Shown: positions 16,627 through 24,170 of the stretch, one piece after another
Position numbering within the stretch: position 1 is the stretch's first letter
Layout of the letters: every line of letters starts with the position of its first letter
Assembly: GCA_018668795.1 (NCBI GenBank)
Contig: JABJBD010000244.1
Location: 1 to 28,575 of the forward strand
Length of the DNA: 28,575 bases
Direction: 5' to 3'
Source: Candidatus Puniceispirillum sp.
GTDB lineage: Bacteria; Pseudomonadota; Alphaproteobacteria; Puniceispirillales; Puniceispirillaceae
The notes under the pieces: generated by a model
The model's input: the letters and a program-made list of their open reading frames with translations, nothing else
What the model was told of the DNA's origin: nothing
Databases searched by the model: none
Program-made: the position numbers and the translations under genes

Positions 16627-17058
16627 CTAACTATTTGGTACCCACTGCAAAATATGATTGCCAACGGCGACTAACGCGTCATCCTGATTGGTGATTTCGA
16701 TATCGCCAACTGACCGACGCCGTGTCGTATCAATTGACGTTATACGATAAACCAGCGAAACCGTATCGCCCAGAAAAACTGGCTTTAGAAAGCGTATCTT
16801 GTCATAGCCGACAGACACGGGCGTTTCATCAGCATCACGGCAATGCGCAATAATCATTGTTGAGACCGTTGACATAAAACCAACCATCAAGGCGCCATGT
16901 GCCATCAATCTTCCATAGGAAGATTTTTCCATATAGGATTTATTGACATGGTTTGGTGAGAAGTCTCCGGTAATGCCTGCAAACATATAAACATCGCTTT
17001 CTGACACCGTTTTACTGAAACGCGATTCATCACCAATTTTAACATAGAAATCATCCAT
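16627..17058 (-). CDS. MaoC-like (R)-enoyl-CoA hydratase
   Basis: A 143-residue single hot-dog-domain protein. The hydratase motif is intact: MFAGITGDFSPNHVNKSYM places the catalytic Asp at 32 and His at 37, followed by GRLMAHGALMVGF. Proteins of this size act as dimers that hydrate 2-enoyl-CoAs to (R)-3-hydroxyacyl-CoAs. It stands between the Gfo/Idh oxidoreductase and the classical SDR, consistent with a beta-oxidation-like module (dehydrogenase, hydratase, 3-hydroxyacyl dehydrogenase). No thiolase is seen in the cluster. Confidence 0.88.
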   Translation of the reverse strand: MDDFYVKIGDESRFSKTVSESDVYMFAGITGDFSPNHVNKSYMEKSSYGRLMAHGALMVGFMSTVSTMIIAHCRDADETPVSVGYDKIRFLKPVFLGDTVSLVYRITSIDTTRRRSVGDIEITNQDDALVAVGNHILQWVPNS

Positions 17059-17101
17059 CTCTATCTCTCCTGTCTAATGATCTTTACCCATTCATCTATA
17101 G

Positions 17102-18142
17102 CTATTGCGGCAAATTAATCCGCGTACCACTGGTTGCCGACTCCATGACGGCCAATGTTGCCATAAGTGATTTTGTAGCGTCGTCGGCGGTAATTCGTGG
17201 CTCTTCTTCGCCGCGCACAACCGCACATAGATGCGTGCATTGCGCCCGATAGGCGTCGATGAACTCAGTGGCAATTGGCGTATCGCTGATCACGTCGCCC
17301 CAATCACCTGGTGATGCATCATGCCGCCACAAAACCAGATTAGGAAATTCCAGCGCCGCATCTGCGCCCAGAAACCGCATGCTGTTCTGGCCGCTTTTTG
17401 GAAAACGGTCGCTTTCGCCAATGCCAAATTCCCATGTCCAGGGTGACGGTGTCCGGTCAGACAGCAAAAAGGTGCCCACCGCCTGATTGGCAAACCGCAG
17501 GCTGATGGCAACGGCATCTTCCTTGTCGAAATTCTGGTTATGGTTGGTGACTTCGGCAGATACAGAAACGATATCACCACAAATGTAGCGCAATAGATCC
17601 ATCTCATGGATCAGATTCGTCAGTACAGGACCGGCCTTGGCATCCTTGCGCCAGTCTGGCTCATAATAAGGCGCGTCCTTTTTGGCGTTCCACTGGCCAG
17701 TCATGCCAATAAGCTGGCCTAATACACCATCGGCAATCATCTGTTTGGCTTTATGAGCGCAAGGATAGTAACGCCGTTGATGCCCCACCAGAACATGCAG
17801 ATTATGCTGGGTTGAATAGGCGATGATCTGGTCAGCTTCTGCCACTGTGGCGGTAATGGGCTTTTCGATTAGCAGATGCACGCCTGCCTGCATACAAGCC
17901 ATCGCATCGTCAAGATGCCGTTCGGTTGGCGTGGCAATGATAATCGCTTCGGCACCACTTTTTGCGGCCATTTCACCAGCACTTGCATAGATAGGCACGC
18001 CGCATGAGGCTGCATAATCTGCTGCCGCTGGCGACGGGTCGGCAATAGCAACCAGTTCACCTTGCGGTGTATGGTCAAGCGCATCAATATGGCGCTTGCC
18101 AATGACGCCAGCACCGACGAGACCAATTTTGACGGGGGACAT
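17102..18142 (-). CDS. Gfo/Idh/MocA-family oxidoreductase
   Basis: A 346-residue NAD(P)-dependent oxidoreductase. Rossmann motif GAGVIG is at 10-15 and the catalytic-region EKP at 93-95, followed by GHQRRYYPC and the NLIHEMDLLRYICGD segment holding the family's His and Asp. The family oxidises cyclic and linear polyols such as inositol. Its ATG shares one base with the CoA-transferase stop (TAATG), so the two are translationally coupled. Unlike LigC in the same window it keeps the standard EKP Lys, so it is not a second LigC. The substrate is unknown; a cyclic hydroxy acid would fit the context. Confidence 0.86.
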   Translation of the reverse strand: MSPVKIGLVGAGVIGKRHIDALDHTPQGELVAIADPSPAAADYAASCGVPIYASAGEMAAKSGAEAIIIATPTERHLDDAMACMQAGVHLLIEKPITATVAEADQIIAYSTQHNLHVLVGHQRRYYPCAHKAKQMIADGVLGQLIGMTGQWNAKKDAPYYEPDWRKDAKAGPVLTNLIHEMDLLRYICGDIVSVSAEVTNHNQNFDKEDAVAISLRFANQAVGTFLLSDRTPSPWTWEFGIGESDRFPKSGQNSMRFLGADAALEFPNLVLWRHDASPGDWGDVISDTPIATEFIDAYRAQCTHLCAVVRGEEEPRITADDATKSLMATLAVMESATSGTRINLPQ

Positions 18143-19677
18143 TATAAAGTCTCCATAAAAAATGATGTATCCATGATCTTTAAAGTATCGGCGATAAGCG
18201 GGGTGAATGACATTTTGTCCAGAATATCGTTTTGCAGATCAATGCCGGGTGCAATCTCAATCAAACAGACGCCTGACCTGGTTAGTTGGAACACGGCACG
18301 CTCAGTCACATATAAAATATCCTGTTTCTGACTTAGCGCCTGTGATCCCGAAAAGGTAATCTGGTCAACATTCTGTTTGAATTTGCCAATTTTGCCAGCG
18401 CTGATAACTGACAATGTGCCATCGCCAACGGCCAGCTTTGTGCCGCCAGTATCAAAGGTGCCGCAGAATACGACTTTTGCTGCATTTTGCGCGATGTCAA
18501 TAAAGCCACCTGGCCCCACCGTATTACCTGCCAGCTTGGAAACATTGACATTACCTTGTGCATCAATTTCGCCAAAGCCAAGAAAGGCAATGTCGAGTCC
18601 GCCCCCCGAATAGAAATCAAATTGTGATGGACCATCAATCATGGAGCTGGGGTTCAGCGCATAACCAAACAGGTCGCCATCCAGCAAGGTGCCACCATAG
18701 GTGCCATGTTCGATAGTCTGGTAATAGCGCCCTTCAGCATGTTCGGCAGTAACAATTTTGGCCACTTGGTCGGGAATACCAAACCCGTAATTAACCACCG
18801 CGCCATCATGCAGTTCAGTACGTGCCCGACGTGCAATCACCATGCGCGCCGAAAAGGCCGGCATGTCACGCGGAACATCAGGGTTTGTTTTCTGGCCTGA
18901 TACAGCCGCGTCATAGATCAATTCATAGCCCTGTCTTTGTTCGGCATCAATTACCACCGCATCAACCAATGCCGATGGGATGCGTACTTCACGCGCGGGC
19001 AAGCTGCCACGTGCCACTTTGCGTTTGACCTGAAAGATGACCTTGCCACCGCTATTATGCGCTGCTGCTGCCATCGCATAGATGTCTAGGTTTGCGGGTT
19101 CTTCTTCCAGCGAGATATTGCCATCTTCATCAGCAACGGATCCCCGAAGTAATGCCACATCAACGGGTATCGGCAGATAGCGCAGATAATCTTTACCATC
19201 GATTGACATGACCTCGACCAGATCATCCTGTGCGGCATTATTCATATGCCCCCCCTCAAGGCGGGGGTCAACAAAGGTGCCAAGGCCGACATGTGTAATC
19301 AATCCCGGGCGTCCGGCGGCCACTTCGCGCATTAATTGCATCATCACGCCGCCAGGCAGGACATAGGCTTCGATTTCGTTATGACGCGCCATCTCCTGCA
19401 TGCGTGGTGACCAAACCCAATGGCCGCCAATCACGCGGCGGGTCATGCCTTTATGAGCAAAGCGGTTCATCCCGCGGCTGTCACGATCACCAATACCAAG
19501 CGCATGAATACAGGTCAGTCCATTTGGATGGCCGTTATTCAAAAAGCGTTTTTCGACTGCCGCGTGCAGACTTGTCGCCTCAACCAGTCCGCCCCCTCCG
19601 CCAATCAAGCCGATTGTGGCATTGTCCGGGATTAGGTCTGCGGCCTGGTCTGCCGAAATGAATTTATTATCACCCAT
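18142..19677 (-). CDS. Class I acyl-CoA:carboxylate CoA-transferase (fused subunits)
   Basis: A 511-residue family I CoA-transferase in which the alpha and beta halves are fused, as in propionate CoA-transferase and acetate CoA-transferase YdiF. The CoA-binding glycine loop GLIGGGGGLVEATSLHAAV is near the N-terminus. The active-site Glu is E323 in TIEHGTYGG, and YSGGGLDIAFLGFGEIDAQGNVNVSK is the C-terminal family signature. It would activate the pathway's free acid using acetyl-CoA or another acyl-CoA. It lies between acyl-CoA dehydrogenase (45-base gap) and Gfo/Idh (1-base overlap). Short-chain specificity cannot be inferred by eye. Confidence 0.9.
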   Translation of the reverse strand: MGDNKFISADQAADLIPDNATIGLIGGGGGLVEATSLHAAVEKRFLNNGHPNGLTCIHALGIGDRDSRGMNRFAHKGMTRRVIGGHWVWSPRMQEMARHNEIEAYVLPGGVMMQLMREVAAGRPGLITHVGLGTFVDPRLEGGHMNNAAQDDLVEVMSIDGKDYLRYLPIPVDVALLRGSVADEDGNISLEEEPANLDIYAMAAAAHNSGGKVIFQVKRKVARGSLPAREVRIPSALVDAVVIDAEQRQGYELIYDAAVSGQKTNPDVPRDMPAFSARMVIARRARTELHDGAVVNYGFGIPDQVAKIVTAEHAEGRYYQTIEHGTYGGTLLDGDLFGYALNPSSMIDGPSQFDFYSGGGLDIAFLGFGEIDAQGNVNVSKLAGNTVGPGGFIDIAQNAAKVVFCGTFDTGGTKLAVGDGTLSVISAGKIGKFKQNVDQITFSGSQALSQKQDILYVTERAVFQLTRSGVCLIEIAPGIDLQNDILDKMSFTPLIADTLKIMDTSFFMETL

Positions 19678-19722
19678 TATTCAGTTCCGTTGTTAACGAT
19701 CATTATCCACATTCCGTATTAC

Positions 19723-20892
19723 CTATTCGATATTGTATAAGGATGTGTCGCCTTTCATCAGGCTTTTTGCCATGACCACACGATGAATTTCTGATGCGCC
19801 GTCATAAATCCGGTAAATGCGGGCATCACGGTAATAGCGTTCAATGGGCAGGTCGCGGCAATAGCCCATGCCGCCAAAAATCTGTACAGCACGATCCACC
19901 ACATGCCCCAGCATTTCGGCAGCCTGGACTTTCAGCATTGAAATGCTGGCACGTGGATCTTCACCCTGATCGATCCGGCTTGCTGTTTGCCATAAAGCCA
20001 GCCGTGTTGCGTTAATGTCCATTGCCGAATCTGCCAGCATTTGCTGAATCATCTGGAATGTGCCGATCTGGGCGCCAAATTGTTTACGGTCTTGGGCATG
20101 TTCCAGCATCTTGTCCATGACATGCGTTGCTTTGCCAGTTGCACGCGCGGCTACCTGTGCCAGCCTGACCCGCCCCAATGTTGCCAATGCCATTTTCAAT
20201 CCCTTGCCTTCGAGACCAAGTAGATGCGTGTTCGATAACCGCACATCGTCAAAGCTCATTTCGACATGCGAGGTGCCACGTAATCCCATCATCGGTTGAT
20301 CGCGGCCAATAGTGAAACCGGACATGCCTTTCTCGACGATAAAGGTGGAAATACCGTTATATCCAGCCTCAGGGTCAGTCACCGCCGTGACCACAAAAAA
20401 GTCCGAATAAAGCCCATCCGAAATGAAATGCTTGGCACCGTTTAAAATCCAATCATCGCCATCACGCACAGCTCGTGTCTTGATGCTGGCGGCATCTGAT
20501 CCGGCGGCTGGTTCGGTAAAGGCGACTGAACAGGTGCGCAAACCCTGAACAGTTGGCAAAAGATAGGTCTCAATCTGTTCAGCGTTCCCTTCAAGCAAGA
20601 TTTCATACACATTGCCAAAGGCCCGCCGGATCAAAATGTCACTGGTATAGCCATATTGTTCTTCGGCCAGCATCCAGTCCAAAACCGACAAACCGCCACC
20701 ACCATATTTGGTTGGAATATTGACAGCATAGAGACCTAGATCACGTGACTTCTGCTGTATCTCGGCAGCAATATCATCGGCCAGATAGCCTCGTGACTCA
20801 ACTGTCTCTTCAAGTGGCATCAATTCGCGTTTCACAAAATCGCGAATGGTACGCACAAGAAGTCGTTGTTGGTCATCCAGCATAAAATGCAT
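19723..20892 (-). CDS. Acyl-CoA dehydrogenase family protein
   Basis: A 389-residue FAD flavoprotein expected to form an alpha,beta double bond in an acyl-CoA and pass electrons to ETF. Seen: CSVAFTEPAAGSDAASIKTRA (FAD/substrate loop), GLRGTSHVEMSFDDVRL, and the C-terminal QIFGGMGYCRDLPIERYYRDARIYRIYDGASEIHR. At the position of the medium-chain catalytic Glu (YEG) this protein has Asp364 (YDG). Asp at this site occurs in some family branches, so the enzyme is probably active on an unusual acyl group. The ATG at 20892 overlaps the upstream SDR stop by one base (TAATG) and has AAAGGG upstream; an alternative ATG is 20883. Confidence 0.88.
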   Translation of the reverse strand: MHFMLDDQQRLLVRTIRDFVKRELMPLEETVESRGYLADDIAAEIQQKSRDLGLYAVNIPTKYGGGGLSVLDWMLAEEQYGYTSDILIRRAFGNVYEILLEGNAEQIETYLLPTVQGLRTCSVAFTEPAAGSDAASIKTRAVRDGDDWILNGAKHFISDGLYSDFFVVTAVTDPEAGYNGISTFIVEKGMSGFTIGRDQPMMGLRGTSHVEMSFDDVRLSNTHLLGLEGKGLKMALATLGRVRLAQVAARATGKATHVMDKMLEHAQDRKQFGAQIGTFQMIQQMLADSAMDINATRLALWQTASRIDQGEDPRASISMLKVQAAEMLGHVVDRAVQIFGGMGYCRDLPIERYYRDARIYRIYDGASEIHRVVMAKSLMKGDTSLYNIE

Positions 20893-21698
20893 TAGAAATA
20901 TCCCTTTGTTGCCCCACCATCGACACTTATGCCAGTGCCTTGAATATGGCGGGCTTCGTCCTGACAAAGATAATGCACCAGACTGGCAACATCATCAGGT
21001 TGACCAAGACGGCGGATACCCTCGGCTTGCATCCGTTCGGCGCGCACATCATCGACAGCTTTGCCTTCATCGCGGGCGCGTGTTTCCAGTAGCATCTGCA
21101 AGCGTTCAGTTTCGGTTTGACCTGGATTGATCCAGTTGACATTGACATCGTCCATATTGCCTTGTCCAGCCAACGCCTTGGTATAGTTGGCCAATGCCGC
21201 ATTGACCGCACCGCCAACCATAAAGCCGGCATCGGGCGTTCTTGATGCCCCGCCAATAATCATGATCGCGGTACCATGTGCCGCTTTCAGCATCGGCCAA
21301 AATAACCGTGACATACGCACACCAGCATGAAATTTAAGCGCAAAACCATCGATGAAATCGTCATCAGATTGCGCGGGGAAAACACCCCCTTTGGTCGCGC
21401 CTGCGCTATGCACAAAAATATCACATGTATCATAATGTGATTGATAGGCCGCAAAGGCACTTTCACATCCTTCTAATGTTCGCAGATCGGCGGCGTGCGT
21501 CGCCACTGTGCCAGCGATATTGTCCTTGGCCTGTGCCAGATTTTTGGCATTTGACCCCAGAATCATAATGTCGGCACCGCTGAGGGCAAGCTTTTTGGCG
21601 ATTGCCAAACCGATGCCACGTGACCCGCCAGTGATGATGGCTCTCTTGCCTGTCAGTGATGTTTTATTGTTAGATTGTCCGCTATCAGATTGCGTCAT
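20892..21698 (-). CDS. SDR-fold protein lacking the catalytic Ser-Tyr-Lys
   Basis: A 268-residue short-chain dehydrogenase-fold protein with an intact cofactor motif TGGSRGIG (23-30), HSAG in place of NAG (97-100), and the usual C-terminal GTGISVDGGATKGYF. Aligned with the classical SDR of this cluster, the catalytic Ser, Tyr and Lys positions read Gly149, Gly162 and Asn166. It therefore cannot use standard SDR chemistry. It may be one of the divergent SDRs with a GGxxNAAL segment, or a binding or scaffold protein. It starts 3 bases after the PanE-like gene, has a clear AAAGGA site, and is coupled to the acyl-CoA dehydrogenase. Confidence 0.82.
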   Translation of the reverse strand: MTQSDSGQSNNKTSLTGKRAIITGGSRGIGLAIAKKLALSGADIMILGSNAKNLAQAKDNIAGTVATHAADLRTLEGCESAFAAYQSHYDTCDIFVHSAGATKGGVFPAQSDDDFIDGFALKFHAGVRMSRLFWPMLKAAHGTAIMIIGGASRTPDAGFMVGGAVNAALANYTKALAGQGNMDDVNVNWINPGQTETERLQMLLETRARDEGKAVDDVRAERMQAEGIRRLGQPDDVASLVHYLCQDEARHIQGTGISVDGGATKGYF

Positions 21699-21701
21699 AG
21701 C

Positions 21702-22646
21702 CTATCCTTTCACGTAATGTGTTTCGATGCCCTTAACGAGGCCATATAAAGTATGCAGTGTTGGTACATTCAGATTGGCCTTTTTGGCTAGTGCCAATGG
21801 CCGGCCATAAATAAATTCAAGCTCACTTTGCCTTTGAGCAAGTATATCCAGACATAAAGATGATTTGTTGTCGCCAGTTCCGCCTGGTTGGGTCATCATT
21901 TTCAGCCCCGCGATAACCTCATTCTTATCCAGATTTACGTGCTGTGATTGGGCGATGCTGATCGCTTCGTCAAGGCCGCGGTAACATAGATCATGTAAGG
22001 CCTCTATATTGAGTATCTCGGTACTGGTCAGATTGGTAATACCAGATACCGCGCTCATGGTCAGATTGCCGATCAGCTTTTTCCAAATATCAGCATTTAT
22101 ATCTGCGCTTGGCTTAGTTTCCAGTCCGGCGGCGGTAAAGGCCGTGGCAATGGCATCAACACGTGGGGAAATGCCGCCCTGCATTTCGCCAATATAGGTT
22201 GGTACGCGGTCAAAATCCTGAATATGGCCAGCACCTAGACGCGCGCCAGCCATTGATGTCAGACCGCCAAGCACGTTGTCTGTTCCCAAAATCTCGCCCA
22301 GAATATCCTCATTTCCCAGCCCATTCTGGAAACTGATGAATACTGTGTTCTGCTTTGCCAGATGTTTCATGTTTTCGGCGGCAGTTCGGGTTGATGTGCC
22401 TTTGCATTGCACCAATACAATATCTATATCATCGATGTTTTCGGGCGAGGTGACAGCACGCATAACGTGGGTACGTTCACCGCCCAGTCCGGAAATTTTC
22501 AGCCCCTGTTTCTGAATTGCCGCCACATGTGCTTCGTCATGATCGACCAGCGTTACATCCATGCCGCCTTCATCCAGAATCATGCCAAATAGCGCGCCCA
22601 TGCCGCCAGCACCCATTACCATTACTTTTGTTTGTGTTTTGACCAT
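21702..22646 (-). CDS. PanE/ApbA-family ketoacid reductase
   Basis: A 314-residue protein of the 2-dehydropantoate 2-reductase family. Visible features are GAGGMG (12-17), the QNG motif in ISFQNGLGNED, the catalytic-Lys region NADIWKKLIGNLTMSA, and the C-terminal signature NKSSLCLDILAQRQSELEFIYGRPL. The family reduces alpha-keto acids with NADPH, and many paralogues outside pantothenate synthesis act on other keto acids. No other pantothenate gene is nearby, so a catabolic role on a pathway keto acid is more likely. The frame runs further upstream inside the dehydroquinase gene, but the ATG at 22646, four bases after its stop and behind a GGGGG-type ribosome site, is chosen. Confidence 0.85.
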   Translation of the reverse strand: MVKTQTKVMVMGAGGMGALFGMILDEGGMDVTLVDHDEAHVAAIQKQGLKISGLGGERTHVMRAVTSPENIDDIDIVLVQCKGTSTRTAAENMKHLAKQNTVFISFQNGLGNEDILGEILGTDNVLGGLTSMAGARLGAGHIQDFDRVPTYIGEMQGGISPRVDAIATAFTAAGLETKPSADINADIWKKLIGNLTMSAVSGITNLTSTEILNIEALHDLCYRGLDEAISIAQSQHVNLDKNEVIAGLKMMTQPGGTGDNKSSLCLDILAQRQSELEFIYGRPLALAKKANLNVPTLHTLYGLVKGIETHYVKG

Positions 22647-22650
22647 CTGA

Positions 22651-23115
22651 CTACCCCCTAGATACCGGATTAAGCAAACCACCGACCGCCTGAATGCCAA
22701 GTAGGTACGAATTGAAGCCAAAGCCCACAATGGCGCCATCACACACAGGCGAGATCGTGCTGATCTGGCGAAAGGCTTCACGCTTAAAATTCTTTGATAG
22801 ATGCACTTCGACCTTGGGGCCATCAAATAGTGCCAAGGCATCACGAATGGCATAGGACGTATGCGTATAGGCGGCGGCATTTATAACGATGGCACGTGTA
22901 CTATGGCTGGCTTGCTGTAGTTGGGTGATTAATGCACCTTCGCTATTTGACTGAAACCAGTCTAGCGTCAGTCCAAGACTATCTGCTTTTTCACGGCTGG
23001 CAGTTTCAATTTCCCCCATTGTCATATTGCCATAGATATGTGGTTCACGCGTACCCAGCATGTTCAGATTAGGACCATTCAAAACCAGAATATCTGCTTT
23101 TATGTTATCTGCCAT
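22651..23115 (-). CDS. aroQ: Type II 3-dehydroquinate dehydratase
   Basis: A 154-residue AroQ/QuiB-type dehydroquinase that turns 3-dehydroquinate into 3-dehydroshikimate. The known catalytic set is present: NGPNLN, the Arg and Tyr of GTREPHIYG, INAAAYTHTS (Asn and His), EVHLS (His and Ser), then KREAFR with two Arg. Departures from the usual form are HLSKNFKRE for HLSNVHARE and INAAAYTHTS for INPxAYTHTS. Biosynthetic aroQ in Proteobacteria is usually beside accB-accC; here it is buried in a catabolic cluster, which favours a degradative role. The start may be GTG 23124 or ATG 23115. Confidence 0.85.
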   Translation of the reverse strand: MADNIKADILVLNGPNLNMLGTREPHIYGNMTMGEIETASREKADSLGLTLDWFQSNSEGALITQLQQASHSTRAIVINAAAYTHTSYAIRDALALFDGPKVEVHLSKNFKREAFRQISTISPVCDGAIVGFGFNSYLLGIQAVGGLLNPVSRG

Positions 23116-23127
23116 GCCATTCACTTT

Positions 23128-23922
23128 CTAAAAGGCCAACTCGATCACGCCAAGCGTGCCAAAATCAGCGTGAACGTTGCTACCAGCCGCAAAAGGCTGG
23201 GGTACGGTTGCTGCGCCAGTTGACAGAAAGTCGCCCGCATTCATGCAAATATGGCGGTTTGCCAGATGATTGACCAGATCAGCGGCGGCTTGTGCTGGCA
23301 CACAGCGCATATCGCCAAGAAAATTTTCTGCTGGTGCCCTATCATCAACGCGCAAGGTGATAATGTGGTTTTGAAAGTCCAGATCGCGCCAGTCATGAAT
23401 TGGGTCGCCAAATACAAACCCCATGCCACCACCATTATCAGCAATCGTTAGAAGTGAATTTTGTGCTTTGCTGGCACCTTCGACCTGATAACGGTTGCCG
23501 ATAATTTCAATTGCAGGGTGCATTGTCATGATCTCGGCCATTTCTTCGGCACGCCAAGGTGTACCCCGCAAGGTGGGCGTTTCGGTCAGGCGAAAGGCAA
23601 ATTCGGTTTCGGCGCGCGCTTTTGGAAAACGGGAAATGGGCAACTTCATATGTGTGCCGACATAACAGGTCGAAGCTATAATTCGCCCGGGAATGACATC
23701 ATCATGCCCGTCCAATGCACGCATACGGGCGCTGGTGGCACCAACTTTCCACCCTACCAGATTTTCACCAAGCGCGTCGAACATGCGGTCCTGTACATAA
23801 TAGGCCTCAATGCGGTTTTCCGGAAATTGGTGAGGCTCTAACTTTATGGGCGATGATGGGTCTGGCCATTTATCAGCAAGCATGTCTGCCAGCGCAGCAA
23901 GCTTGGTGTTATTATTGCTCAT
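23128..23922 (-). CDS. 2-keto-4-pentenoate hydratase-like protein (FAH superfamily)
   Basis: A 264-residue member of the MhpD-like branch of the fumarylacetoacetate hydrolase fold. GWKVGATS is followed by the metal-site motif AETEFAFRL (two Glu) and HPAIEIIGNRY (third acidic ligand), then DNGGGMGFVFG and the C-terminal GDFLSTGAATVPQPFAAGSNVHADFGTLGVIEL. Such enzymes hydrate or decarboxylate 2-oxo-enoic acids in ring-cleavage pathways; hydratase and decarboxylase forms cannot be told apart here. It is the first gene of the ten-gene cluster, with GGAGAG before its ATG and a promoter-like sequence upstream. Confidence 0.86.
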   Translation of the reverse strand: MSNNNTKLAALADMLADKWPDPSSPIKLEPHQFPENRIEAYYVQDRMFDALGENLVGWKVGATSARMRALDGHDDVIPGRIIASTCYVGTHMKLPISRFPKARAETEFAFRLTETPTLRGTPWRAEEMAEIMTMHPAIEIIGNRYQVEGASKAQNSLLTIADNGGGMGFVFGDPIHDWRDLDFQNHIITLRVDDRAPAENFLGDMRCVPAQAAADLVNHLANRHICMNAGDFLSTGAATVPQPFAAGSNVHADFGTLGVIELAF

Positions 23923-23951
23923 ATCGTTAACTCTCCGTTGCGATCAGCAAA

Positions 23952-23980
23952 GCAATAACTTAGCCGAATAGAACAGTCAA
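23952..23980 (-). promoter_or_regulatory. Candidate promoter of the ten-gene cluster
   Basis: On the minus strand TTGACT (23980-23975), a 17-base spacer and TATTGC (23957-23952) make a plausible sigma-70-type promoter, about 30 bases upstream of the first start codon. The -35 is strong and the -10 poor. Confidence 0.45.
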
Positions 23981-23983
23981 AAA

Positions 23984-24001
23984 ATGATGAAAAATCATCA
24001 T
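23984..24001. promoter_or_regulatory. Perfect palindrome beside the cluster promoter
   Basis: ATGATGA, AAAA, TCATCAT: perfect 7-bp arms around a 4-base centre, ending three bases upstream of the -35 hexamer. It is a candidate operator for the LacI-family regulator encoded just upstream, although its A-rich centre is not the classical CG-centred LacI operator. Confidence 0.5.
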
Positions 24002-24054
24002 GAGGTCAGATTTATTGGTTCCTTCCGTTTTTTGGGTTACATGTCGTGGTCGGA

Positions 24055-24170
24055 ATGATGCTTTGTAATCCGCGATCATCTATCGGCTTTCGTTTCGCTA
24101 TAGCCGGATGATGCTTTGTAATCCGCGATCATCTATCGGCTTTCGTTTCGCTAAAGCCGGATGATGCTTT
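24055..24170. repeat. 53-bp tandem repeat, two copies plus 10 bases
   Basis: Copy 1 is 24055-24107, copy 2 is 24108-24160, and the first ten bases of a third copy (ATGATGCTTT) follow at 24161-24170, running into the stop codon of the LacI gene. The two full copies differ at one position (CTATAGC against CTAAAGC). Each unit holds two dyads: GATGAT with ATCATC, and CGGCTTT with AAAGCCG; the second is perfect only in copy 2. Nothing else is seen in 24002-24054. Confidence 0.92.

Noticed and set aside
17102..18142. Second copy of LigC
   Set aside because: It keeps the standard EKP motif and lacks the LigC-specific blocks (YFFRR, GEPRSWTDHLLWHH).
22647..22880. Upstream extension of the PanE-like gene to 22880
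   Set aside because: It overlaps the dehydroquinase gene entirely, and the Rossmann motif follows directly from the ATG at 22646.
23461..23841. 126-codon plus-strand open frame opposite the FAH-family hydratase gene
   Set aside because: It lies wholly inside a well-supported gene on the other strand and has no recognisable domain.
24083..24160. Hairpins of the 53-bp repeat as a Rho-independent terminator for the LacI gene
   Set aside because: On the minus strand the CGGCTTT/AAAGCCG stem is not followed by a T-run, and the element is tandemly duplicated, so a repeat element is the better description.
24055..24170. CRISPR array
   Set aside because: The two copies are directly adjacent with no unique spacers, and there are no cas genes.
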